A stretch of DNA of 64,000 nt from Microcyclosporella mali. Its lineage: Eukaryota; Ascomycota; Dothideomycetes; Mycosphaerellales; Mycosphaerellaceae. The DNA lies in NCBI GenBank assembly GCA_002785985.1, contig NHNU01000001.1, positions 1,984,001 to 2,048,000 of the forward strand, written 5' to 3'. The notes under the pieces were generated by a model. It worked only from the letters and a program-made list of their open reading frames with translations, was not told the DNA's origin and made no database searches. Below, one piece after another: positions 18,925 through 29,700 of this stretch. Position 1 is the stretch's first letter. The number at the start of each line of letters is the position of its first letter. A program made the translations under genes and the position numbers.

Positions 18925-21900
18925 TATGCCGGAGTCTCATGATTGTGAAGATGCACGCACTTCATATCGTGGTACTGCTCAAGACATGGTCAGGGCCCAA
19001 TGTTGGCACATGTCAACACAGGTCAAGCTGTTCCTGAGACGTGAAGGCTGTTATGTCATCCGCTTGCCACGGTGAGCTTAGCGTGTCCTGGCTAGCGCGT
19101 CAAAGTCACAGCACGAGAAGTGAAACCCATCCGCTGACATTACCGTGTCACCCAGTCTTCCAATCTACAGAGACAATCATCAAACATGGCTCCACTTGCA
19201 TGCGTGCACGTGCTCACGAATTAATCAGGATATTGCATCGCAAGTGCTACGAGCTTTGGGCGATCAGAACGTTGCCTCGCAGCTATATTCCCGCGAGATT
19301 AGGAATGCTATGGGTATAACTCACAAATGTATAGCATGACTTGGCATTGGCATGGGATCTTAAGTTCAGGAGTTGTTGGTGGAGCATTAGAATGTACAAA
19401 TATAGTCATTATTTTCGACTCGGTCAGAGAGTCTTGGTGTGGTTGTCGAATGGTCGAGAGGACGGCTGGCAGGTCCATAGCTTCAGCAACGCCCTCGAGC
19501 TTGAGCTGAGCCCACGGGTTCCCGATCTCCTATCTCATGTGATATCCAGCAAGGACGAAGCAATGAAATGACTTGGTAACACCCCCGATGCAGGTCAGCG
19601 AACAGGGCTTTGTGCGATGTGACTACGCTACTCCCGAAAGCCATCGTTCCAACATCAGACAGCGGAACTAAGTATGTCAGATACGAGTACAAGTTACTCG
19701 CCAGATACTCGAAACAGGCACACGAAATCTACCGTCCCAATTGTATTACTGCGATAGTCGACGCCGACATAGACTTTGCCGCGTGCATACTTTGAGCGCA
19801 CGAGTACATGAGTATAGCCATTGGCTCTGTAGGTTGAAGCTTAGCAATGGCGGGTTTGCTTAGTGCCTCAATGGTCTCTTGTGAAGACATCGGGTTGGAA
19901 AGCCATAGCCTTCTTTCGGAGGTCTTCACTCTGATAGAAGCTCAAGTACAGTGAGAGGGTGTGTGCGCGCACTGCACTCTCTTCAGTACTGATTGAATCT
20001 CTGGGATAATGCCGCGATAAGGGCTCAAGCAGTACTGTTGGTATAGATGCATTCGCTCGTGATCTCATACTGATGCAGTGCTCGAGGTCTATATCCGAAG
20101 CTAACCTCCAGCCAGTTGGCTGCATTGAAGGCGTCCTCGCATCGGAATCTGATGCTATCTTGACGTCTTCATAGTAGTGGTCGAAAGTACGCCGCAGCAG
20201 CCAGTGCAGCGGCTCGAAGGGTATTGTTTCTGTTGAGATCAAGGTAAGAACGGGACATACCTTCGGACTGAGTTCTCGACAAAGATTCATGTGACACGTG
20301 CCGCTGTGACGATACTCAATACAGATCAACGCTCTCGCAGAATTTTGACCTTCTCCCATGTGTCAAACGTCCCTGTTCTCCTATACCCTTTGCTCGACTT
20401 CATCCAATAAAGGTGAAGCCGACGAAGCCAAAGTTATCTATTGCCAAACAAGTGAATCCCAGCTGACGTTGTCAAGATGCTTGATTTCTCGGATGGCCGG
20501 GACATGTAAATTCTACTCTTCCAGTACATGGCCTTGACCCGGCTAGAGCAGGTCAGCTCCATCGCTAGTGACAGTCGAAGTGACCCCCTGACTCTGCCCG
20601 CCTGACGAATACATCATCGCTGGCTTGACCAGCAATGGATAGGTGCTTCCTCAATCACCATGCTGTAGTGTAGGACGATCATCGACCTAATGTCTTCGTC
20701 AGAATTGATTGCACGTGAAGGAGAGCAACAGCCAGAATGGTCGCCTGTAAGCATGTGTATGAATCACTGTCGGTCCTTGCACTGCAGTGTAGTGATACAC
20801 AGTCTTCCCTGACCACAATATCAATAGTCCACCTGGAGCAAGGTATAGTGCGGTGTCTTAGTTCTCGGAGTTGTTCTCGTGGTTAAGTCGAGGCAATCGT
20901 TTCCAGAACCAGGACGACGAGCTTCTCAAGACCATCGTGTTACAGGGCGCGATATACAGAAACATGCTGCCGTAGCTGAGTCTGAGTTGTTGTAGAGAGT
21001 GCTCTGGCATCAATAGTACGAGAATTATCTTGCTACTCCTACAAACAACTTTACTCCGGGAACAGACTTGGTTGAGCTCCACGCAACCAGGTTTCGCTCT
21101 GACGGCTCAGTGGAACTTGATCAGCACCATCGCACTTAAATTTCAATGCAGCAAACTGTGACAGTCTCAGTTACACCGGCTCTTGGAATCTTTCTCGTGC
21201 CCTCCGTGAAGCTGCAAATGATGTGGTCGTCTTCGAAACATCCCACGCCCGGCCAGTGTCACTAAGCATATGCTGGCTTGGTGTCCATATAAGAACCTGA
21301 CCGACCACCTTATAAGACACTGATCGAACGATCGACAGAGAGATTTGAAGGACCTTGCCCACAATAACCCAGCGTGTCTTCAGAACCTGAGTGATGCTTG
21401 GACGAATGGCACTGCCCTCGAAAAGCTTTCAACGCTTCGCTCCTTGGGCTATTCTCTGTCAATGAAGTTGCGCCGTCGAGTCCGCACCGTCCTCAATGAG
21501 TTTCGTAATACGCTCTGAAGCTCCACGAATGTCGGTTTCAGGGGTTGTTGTCCTTCTTTGTTGAACGTGATTCCCGAGCAGCATGACATATAGACTTCAA
21601 GGCCACCGTCTTTTGACTGTATACTCCGGAGAGACCTTTTGCATGTCAATCTGATTCATTCAGGACAGGAGTCGTGAGGTGATCGGGCATGCGGGCGCTG
21701 CCGTACATGAATCCAGGTGGAATTATTTGCCCTCCTGGGCTACCACGAGACCACCACTTGCTTTTCCGACTCCTGATTAGCAGGTCTTGAGAGCTGAGAC
21801 CTCAGAGATAAAGCGCCAATGGTTCGATGCTGTGGAAGTGCGCTTTGTTGTGCTGATACGGCAACTGGTCGAGAGGGATGTTTCTGACGATGGACGATAT

Positions 21901-23779
21901 TGGCCTCAAGCGGTCCACGTAGTGGCGACAACTCATCTTGTAGAACACTGTAGTCATCAAAGAATAATGTGACGGTCTTTCGTGATGCCGCCGGCAGCAT
22001 GCCGTCGCCACCGGAGTCACTGCCTCCAAGTGGCTTCAGGCCGCGATGCCACTACTTTACGACCAGAGCACCCGCCAGCTTCAGGCTGAGCAGACTGACT
22101 ATCCGAACCCGTCTCTTTCATGTGGTATAGGTTTCGCATCATGTCTACTCTTCGATCCAAATCGGGATGGGGCCTTGGAGCAGATTCCGGCGACAGCGAG
22201 GGTGAGAATGGCGGAAACTCGTCTGCGTGCATCGAGACCTATATCACTAGAATCAGGGACAGTCATATAGTCATCTCCGACTCATCTCAAGTCGCCGCCT
22301 CCAAGTGCGCCCATGTCGTCGCCGTTATGGCGTTCAAAATCGTGACTTTTGGCTGGAAACTGGGTTTCTGCAACCCGATATATCTCAGCGGCGCCTCATC
22401 GCCTGTTGATGAAACAAACACCGTCAAAATGCTCGCGTTCGCCTCTACCTACTCACACTCACTGCATGTCGTTGTCGACACCTTCGTCATCGCCATCCCG
22501 AGAGCAAATTTTCACTTGCTCGTGACTAAGCGGGTTCAGGCCGGCGCTCATTGGCTCGGGCTTGGGGAGCTCTTTCGCCGCCTTTCTCTGCTCCAGCCTC
22601 TTCGATTTTTCCATTGGCCTGCCAACGCTGGATGCCAGAAAGCCGCTTCGGAAGCTCGTTCGGAGCAGACCACTGCGGCTCACAGACCTCAGCATTGGCC
22701 TCATGCTCCGGCGAATGCTCAGGCTGCCACAAGGTGTGCTCGCAGCCTAAGGTCGACAGATTTTCTTTGCCATGATCTTGCGCAGACGGGCATGTGCTCC
22801 AGCAGGAAAGACGTCGCCGTTGTAGATTAGTCAGACAAGGAGTGTTGGAGCATCGGAATGATGGTTGTTACCGCCTCTGCTCAATGATACTGACAAGGCC
22901 TGATGGCTCAGCTGCCCTTTGATTCTGCTGTATTCATTTGAGACAATTGACATGAACTACAATCGCGGTAGGATCAATGCGCTCCATTGTCCGGCGAGCT
23001 ATGCGATTCATAGCATTGACAATGTCTACGTAAAGGTCGCGAGCATTGTCTACTGCATTCTGCAGACGGAATCAGCTTCCTGCTAGAAGTTTTACATGCT
23101 AAAAGGAATTCTTATAATCAGAGAAATGCAGGACAGTCGCAAGAACAAATGAAAGCATGTCTGTCATACCAGCTTCTGCCGCAATGTCTATGTCCGCGTC
23201 TCCCCCTGAAGTAGATGGAGTAGCCGACTGCAACCTCGCGATTAATTGAGATCGTCCTCCTGCTGATCCCAAAGTCCAGTACAGCCGCGAGCAAGCGTAT
23301 CGATGTGGTTGCTGAGGATCTGGTCATTGCTGTCCTTGCTCCTTTGTGCTGCCGATGCATCCGCCCGAGACAAACGCCACCATGCCACTCCTCATCTCCA
23401 TCTCCCCATGATCCGCTCACTTGAAGACATTTCACAGCCGCGCTCCATTCCAACAGTGGGTCCTCGCTCGTGTTGACAGCAGCACAAGCACGCGGCCTCT
23501 ACATTTTCGAAGTGTTGATGTCGCTGGCGTCGCGCTTGCGGGAGGAACCGAGAGTGAAAGGCGACTTCACCCTTTCACATCCCGCCCGCTTCGCTTGTCC
23601 CATGGTCGCAGGGATCTAATCTTGCCGCTTGATGAGACCGTAGACTGAACATGCTGCTTGTTGCTGAGAGGAGTGATATGGATGTAAGACTGGTGGTGAG
23701 ACATTCGGACGGGTTCGCGAATACGCCGGAAACGTGTGCTGTTGTTCTGGTGCATTCCAGCTGCGATCATTTCCGCCAG
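18925..23779. other. Gene-poor interval beside the mating-type locus
   Basis: Almost 5 kb without a gene I can support, in a window where genes otherwise sit 0.2-1 kb apart. The longest frames are minus 20359-19868 (163 codons, listed separately) and plus 22120-22830 (236 codons). Both overlap other open frames and show no recognisable domain. I looked for HMG-box (MAT1-2-1), alpha-box, reverse-transcriptase, transposase and tRNA signatures and saw none. It could hold decayed sequence, a MAT idiomorph border, or lineage-specific genes with several introns. Confidence 0.6.
19868..20359 (-). CDS. Hypothetical protein, weak support
   Basis: An uninterrupted 163-codon frame on the minus strand in otherwise gene-poor DNA. 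The translation is compositionally protein-like ('PFEPLHWLLRRTFDHYYEDV') with several aromatic residues but no motif I can name, no signal peptide and no membrane segment. No matching upstream exon was found. It may be an exon of an unrecognised gene or chance. Confidence 0.2.
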   Translation of the reverse strand: MGEGQNSARALICIEYRHSGTCHMNLCRELSPKVCPVLTLISTETIPFEPLHWLLRRTFDHYYEDVKIASDSDARTPSMQPTGWRLASDIDLEHCISMRSRANASIPTVLLEPLSRHYPRDSISTEESAVRAHTLSLYLSFYQSEDLRKKAMAFQPDVFTRDH

Positions 23780-24977
23780 TCAGCATTCGAGCTCGAAGCC
23801 CTCCTTGTCCTCCCAGATATCTTTACCCTCTAGAGAGTAATATGTGGACAGGAACACGGATCGATTCAGGTTGTCACCGCGGGTAATGATGTCGTCGTCC
23901 ATATGCGCCATAAGACGAGCCCAATCCGCCTCTGGCGTCTGCTCACCGAAAGCAACCAAGAATCTGCCGTTGGGAGGGTTCTTGATTGGGGTCGGCACTA
24001 AATCTTTGACCACAGCGCGCATTTTGAGTTCATGTCGTGTCCTCTGGACGAGACTGTAGTAATATGGCATCTGCGTAAGAGCTCTCCCTGGATCAGGTGA
24101 TTCCTGCACGATGCCGGTCACCACAGCCTCGACCTTACGCCTCCAGTGCTCTGCGATCAATATGCCGGGCGGCGGGAGGATCTGCGAGGTTGCAAGGGGC
24201 ATGCTGGGATACTTGCTCTTCGTCGCATTCACTATGGGGTTGGTCTCTCGCACAGGCATCATGTAAGACCAAGTCTGCCAAGGATGAGTTCCGGCTACAA
24301 TGACTGTTCCCAGCTCGCATTTTGCCTTCCTCAGCTGGAAGTCATCATCTTCATCCGCCATCTTCCACAGTCGCAGGAAGAATCGCGCGATCTTCCTCGC
24401 ATCCCGAAGTAATCGTAGTGTCTTCGTCCAAAAGTATTCGGCCTTGTAGACACATTCGAACAGATCTGGCGAGGAATGTAGACGCTCCAATTCTTCTCCG
24501 AGTCCAGCAAGATCAAGGAGAGCCTGCTCGCCATCTTGCAGCGCCTGCACAGGGCGTAGAGGAAACTCTCCGCTTCGCCACCGAAGCTCTTCCTGCTTCA
24601 GGAAGTCGTGAGGACTGAGCTTGCGAATCGCGTCAACATCGTCATCATCGTCGTACCCATCCATCTCACGCTCGGAGACTCCGGTCACTGCTATGGTTGC
24701 AGCGGATATGGTCATGATGTCCTTGATGCGGTACAGGCGCTTCCAGAAAGATCGCAGGTAGCCATCGTCGCAGTGCACGTGGAGCTCGGGAAAATCTGTC
24801 TCATCTAGCCTCTATCAGTATCAATTACCCAGACAAAACGGTGGAGGCATGAAGCTCACCTGCTGCCACACCTGGATCGCATATCTCGTCGTATCTCCAG
24901 TCGGTAGGCTTGGCGGTCAGCGGCGAGACTGTCTCTTGTGGCAGCAGCTGAGGCACTTGTTCCTCGAGGTACTCCAT
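23780..24977 (-). CDS. MAT-locus-associated protein, candidate MAT1-1-10 (two exons)
   Basis: Proposed join on the minus strand of 24977-24860 and 24804-23780, 380 aa. The 55-bp intron (GTGAGC..GCTAG) joins '...DPGVAA' to 'DETDFPELHVHCDDGYLRSF'. I recognise no domain: the protein is soluble, acidic in the N-terminal third (a six-Asp run in 'DGYDDDDDVDA'), helical in the middle ('LLRDARKIARFFLRLWKMAD') and ends 'DKEGFELEC'. Its start codon lies 316 bp from the divergent MAT1-1-1 start, so the two share a promoter region. From memory, Mycosphaerellaceae and Teratosphaeriaceae carry a MAT1-1-specific gene of unknown function called MAT1-1-10 next to MAT1-1-1. The position fits, but I cannot compare sequences here, so that name is an inference. 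Confidence 0.75.
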
Positions 24978-25293
24978 GTCGCGCGGTGTCGTCAATTGGC
25001 GATGTGTGGGTGAGTGTGCATGGTGAGTGGTGCGTGAAACTCTAGCCGGACCTCTAACAGGCGTCGGATGTGCTGTTTATAGCTCGATTTCTGGCGACCC
25101 TCTCAAGCTTGTGCACGTGCAAAACAGACCCACGCTTGCCAGCCACCCTGTTCTGGAGTGCTTCTCTTCCAACCCTTTGTGTACATTCCTTCTACCCAAG
25201 ACATTCCTCTCAAGCTTACGTCTACCGCATCCGCACATCCCTTTGTTATTACCCTTGCACCACATCCCAACACTTGGTAAGCCTATCGCCGAC
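24978..25293. promoter_or_regulatory. Shared divergent promoter of the two MAT-locus genes
   Basis: A 316-bp spacer between divergent start codons. It contains a perfect 10-bp palindrome TGCACGTGCA (25112-25121) with a CACGTG E-box core, and a TATA-like TTTATAG about 220 bp before the MAT1-1-1 start. The downstream half is pyrimidine-rich (C/T tracts before the ATG), as is usual for fungal transcription starts. Joint regulation of the two genes is an inference from geometry. Confidence 0.5.
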
Positions 25294-26530
25294 ATGGCTA
25301 CCGACGTACTGGCAGTGGATTTCAGAGCCTTCCTCGAGTCTTGCGATCCTCAGACGGTCGCTGGCATCATGAGCGTGCTGGCTGCGAGACCAAGTTCGGC
25401 CAAGGCCGCGCGCAGAGTGGTTGCGAGGGTCGAGAAGCAGCACTCGCTACGCCAGAAGGCGAAAGCTGATCTCGAGCTCGGCGGCATGAAGCGGCCGCTC
25501 AACTCCTGGATGGCTTTCCGAGGTATACTATCATGGCTCGTCAGCTACACATCAACTGACTTTCAATAGCCTTCTACCTCCACGTGCTCGCGCTATACCC
25601 TCAGAAGGTAGTCTCCAAGATCTTGACACTCCTTTGGCGTGCAGATCCATTCGAGGCCAAGTGGTCAGTATCCCCGCCCGCACACCGATCGCCATCGCTG
25701 ACTTGGTTCAGGTCCATTCTCGCCAAAGCATACAGTATCTTGCGTGGCTGCCGCCCAAAGAAAGACGCCCCGCTTGATGAGTTCCTCGCCCTGTGCGCAC
25801 CACTCATTGGCATCATTCCATCCGCCGAGTATCTGCAGCAGATGGGATGGCAGTTGAGCCCACCCAAGGAAGGTGAACAGGTAAGTTCATGACGCCTGCT
25901 GTCCGATCCGGTTCACAGCTGACATGCCATCAGATGCCACAGATCACCCGCCTCTTCACCCCAGACTTCGAGACTTTCCCTGCTAAGTTCATGACGACCA
26001 CGCTCAGTGTGGATGATTTGGTCAACCACTGCTACGCCATGGGCTACGTCAATGCCAGCATTTCCGGCTCTCCCAACACAAACACTCAGGGTTCACTCAC
26101 CATGGTCTCCAAGCCGACTGCCATCACGAACGACGACAAAATCCGTACCACACACACCACACCCTTCGCTAAGACAAACATCACTACTGTCTTGACCGCG
26201 GACACGCCCAACAGCAATACAGGCGACGAGATCGGCCGGCCCCAGCTCAACAACGTCGTTCCTGCGCCGCTCGTGGTCGCGCCTCCGGCCGGCCAGGCAA
26301 CACTCAAGCGAGCGAGCATGCTGCTGGACCAGACTGGTGCGGACTACCCATATAACAGTCTCTTCGATCCCACCAACCAGTTTGAGGTCAGCTTCGACCC
26401 TGCTGCCCTCAACACCGCAGTCGACGATGACGGTCGCTGGGATGCGTACGACCTCAACACATCCCTGCCGCTCGACGACGCCTTTGGCTTCGCCTGGTCG
26501 GACTACGTCACTGACGAGCACCTGTTGTAG
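25294..26530 (+). CDS. MAT1-1-1: Mating-type protein MAT1-1-1, alpha-box transcription factor (four exons)
   Basis: Proposed join of 25294-25522, 25570-25663, 25712-25880 and 25934-26530, 362 aa. Introns of 47, 48 and 53 bp (GTATAC..AATAG, GTCAGT..TTCAG, GTAAGT..ATCAG) keep frame. The alpha-1 domain starts near residue 66: 'KRPLNSWMAFR|AFYLHVLALYPQKVV..', then 'LTLLWRADPFEAKW|SILAKAYSILRG', the hallmark of MAT alpha-box proteins. The first two introns interrupt this DNA-binding domain. The C-terminal half is Thr/Asn/Ser-rich and ends in an acidic region. The protein defines MAT1-1 mating type and controls alpha-type pheromone and receptor genes. Neighbours (candidate MAT1-1-10, APC5, APN2, COX13) match known mating-type loci. 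All visible features look intact. Confidence 0.95.
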
Positions 26531-26718
26531 ATAGCCTGTTGCTTGCACCATGGGGTGGATACGGCTGCTCTGTACAATCGAGCTTTCGCTCGACAGATGG
26601 CGCTTAGCGCCCACTACGTTAGTATTGAAAGATGTGCACAGTGTTCCTTTCTCCATTCTCTTCTCATCCAGCTCTTCTCGGTGAATACTTCTTGCCTTGT
26701 TTGAGGATACTCCTGTGC
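26531..26718. terminator. Convergent 3' region with three small hairpins, MAT1-1-1 / APC5
   Basis: A 188-bp spacer between convergent stop codons. Within 70 bp it holds three short inverted repeats: CACC-ATGG-GGTG (26547-26558), TCGAGC-TTTC-GCTCGA (26578-26593) and GGCGC-TTA-GCGCC (26599-26611). They could mark 3'-end formation or an idiomorph border. Only the base pairing is directly seen. Confidence 0.4.
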
Positions 26719-29700
26719 CTACCTCACAATCGCCAAATACAACTCTTCTGCCAATGCAGCAGATGCCTCATCTCCACTCCACATCGCAAGCTTGCTCTTC
26801 ATGATCAGACAGTCCATCATGCCACCCACATCTCCCGTCTTCTCATAGCTGACCCGCCCACGCTCAATCAAATCCTGCGCTCTCCTCATCCATCTGCCTT
26901 GCTCTCCTGGCTTCGCCTGGAGCTCTCCCGCGTGACCAACGCACGCCTCTCCGAGCGACACAAAGAGCTGCGCGACGACGGCGGTGTTGTGTGTCTCTAA
27001 CGCCTGTGATGGAGAAGATGTCAGCAGCTGCGCAATACTCACATGTCTCGTGCACTGTGCACGCATTCCTGAAGAACAGCATATGAAACTCGGTGGCGAG
27101 GGTGGCCCTGAGTACTTCCGGAGCCGGACAAGGCGATGAGATCACATCTTCTGATAAAGAGTCCGAATCCGGAGGACGAGGTGGCGATGACCACTTCCCG
27201 AACCTGCGCCGCTGGTGAAACGAAATCAATGGAGTAAAGACCAAGACACATGGCGACGAGGGTGGTGCTCAAGTTTTCCAGAACCTGAGCCGACGGTGAA
27301 ACGACATCCCCAGAACAAGAAAAAGAGACCAGGGCCACGAGGACGGTGCTGGCTATCTCCAGGACCCAAGCCGACGACAGGATCACAGCATTGCTGACCC
27401 TGAGTTAAGCATGCCCGGCAAGCTTAATGCTCACGAGTCCTATACACTGTCTACGCATCCACAACGAGAGGAGAAGCAAGCAGGCGACGAGCACAGCGCT
27501 GAGCATTTCAGGAAGCAGAGTCGACGAGAGGACCGCAGGATCGTTGTCCTCGTGGGTTCAGCATGCCCGGCAAGTCTGATACTATCCGGCAGATCTCGAA
27601 ATGCCTACCGCACGACTCGTCCAAGTGAGAGTGATATGTGCGAGTGACATGGGCGTCAGGGGCCAGGAATAGGGCGGTAAACAGCCGCTGTATCGTACTT
27701 GTGTCTCGTTCGAGCGCCTGCTTGAATGCTGGGAACAGAAGAGCATGCGACGAGTGTGTTACTGATTGTGTTCGGACTCCCGGTCGACAACGACACCAGA
27801 GAATCATCATCGTGAGTATTCTCCGACATGTCCAGCAGTCCTGAGGCTAAGACCAGATCGCGGCCTGTCCGACACGCAACTTGCGCAAGGAGCAGTCAAG
27901 CGTGGCGTCGAAACCGATATTGTGAACTTCACTGGGTTGATGTAAATCTGTTGCAGTGTACTCTTGTGTCTGGAGCGCAAGCATGCTGAGACAAGGAGCA
28001 AAGAATTCAGCAAGAAGGGCGGTATCGCGAGTGCCCAGATCTCGAGTCCACACAATGCGCTGCAACACATCATCATGGTCCTCAAGCATGTCCATCCCAT
28101 GCTGCTCAACGCACGCTTCTTTCGAGGTCCGTTAGACTAAGCGACGAGTAAGATGCCATGTACCTTAAGTGTCAAGGATCGAGAGGATTCGCAAGACAAG
28201 CCAGTATCGAAGGAGACATCAGCTATTGCACCATATGCAAAGCTCTAATGCATGCACGTGCTGCGCAAGCTGCCTTCAAGAGAGGCAATCAGAAACCCTG
28301 CGACGAGAGCGATCACGAATCTTTCGAGACGAAGATGAAACTGGGATGGGGAGGTCCTCGGCTGCCCATACATTCCCGGACACGCCCGGTGTACGCCTCT
28401 CCATGAAGGCTGCACAAGTCTCTGTTGCGAAAGCGGCGCGCAATGACTCCAGATTCTTGGGCTGTGCGAAAATACGTGTCAGGAGTGAACAGGACTCGGC
28501 TGCTGCATCGTACTTGCAGATGATACGCGTGACTGTGTAGTCTGAGTCTCGCTCGCTCATGAGAAGGAACGAGGAACGATGAGGATCAGATATCGCTGAA
28601 TCTCCCCGAAGCATGGAGTGGGACGAGCCTCCGAAGGCGATGGTTCATCTCAAATATCCCATGCACGCCCTGCGTATGCCTCCCTCTATCTCCGCAAAGA
28701 CCCGCAAGGCTTTGCACCGATAGCGGCGCGCGTTGAATAGAAGACCCAAGTTTGTGTTGCGATCCACGGTCAGAAGGAACAGCTGCTGTGGCATAATATC
28801 GTGGATGGTGTGATGTACTCTGTGCTTAAACAGGCGATGAAAACCAGGCTGACATAGCGGCGATACGAATCTTTGGATACTGAGACAGTCGAGATGTCCA
28901 GAAGCGCAATAATCTTGGTTTCATGCGTCTCAAGTACATGCCTGCTCTCAGTGACAGAGAATCAAGCGATGAGGCTGGGGCGCAGTCCATCGGCGGCTTA
29001 TGTTGACCAGAAGATATCGAGGAACAGTTGCAATCCGGCAGCCACGCCATGCTCGCGGTGCCGGTGCCTTCCCGAGTGGTGCCAAGCTTCCTGAAGCATC
29101 GAGACAACGGAAAGGATGTCGATGTTGCGTCCCCTAGCCCCGAGAAAGAGATGTCCAAGCCAGGAGATTCGGGTACGGCGCATGCAGACTCCATCTCATG
29201 TCTCCTTTCTCAGTACTGACCACTAGCCGGGCAATTGCGATGGGTCTGAGTACTCAGTCGAGTGGTGCCGGGGACTGGCTGTTGATGGACGCCACAATCA
29301 AGAATAGACAGTGACAATCAGCTGACGGGACAGTGAGTGTCTCGAGGTCCTGACTCAATGGAAGAGAAATCCTGAAGCTCTCGTCACTCGCTGATAGCAC
29401 TCGGCGCAAGTCTCCTCAAAACGGCTTCTTTGATGAAGCATAAGCACTGCGGTGAGAATGGTAAACAGTGATATGTAACTTAAGCCTAGTGTAGAGAGGA
29501 CACCAGATGTCAAGGAGACCCGCAGCTGCTGTATGATGACCATAAGCCTTCCGCAAGTACGTGCAGCGCTCGCCTACTTGGGAGCAAGATCGACAGCCGT
29601 GATTGCTGAGGCCAACACTATGCCACGCATGCCTTATTGGGGAGAACAATTTGAGAAACAAGCCACGATGGTCTCACCGAATCCTAAAACAGAGAAGTTT

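Noticed and set aside
22120..22830. 236-codon plus frame as a gene
   Set aside because: It overlaps several minus frames of similar quality and has no recognisable domain or clear start context.
18925..23779. MAT1-2-1 HMG-box gene or fragment
   Set aside because: No HMG-box pattern (such as RPPNAFI or PDYRY) seen in any frame I read.
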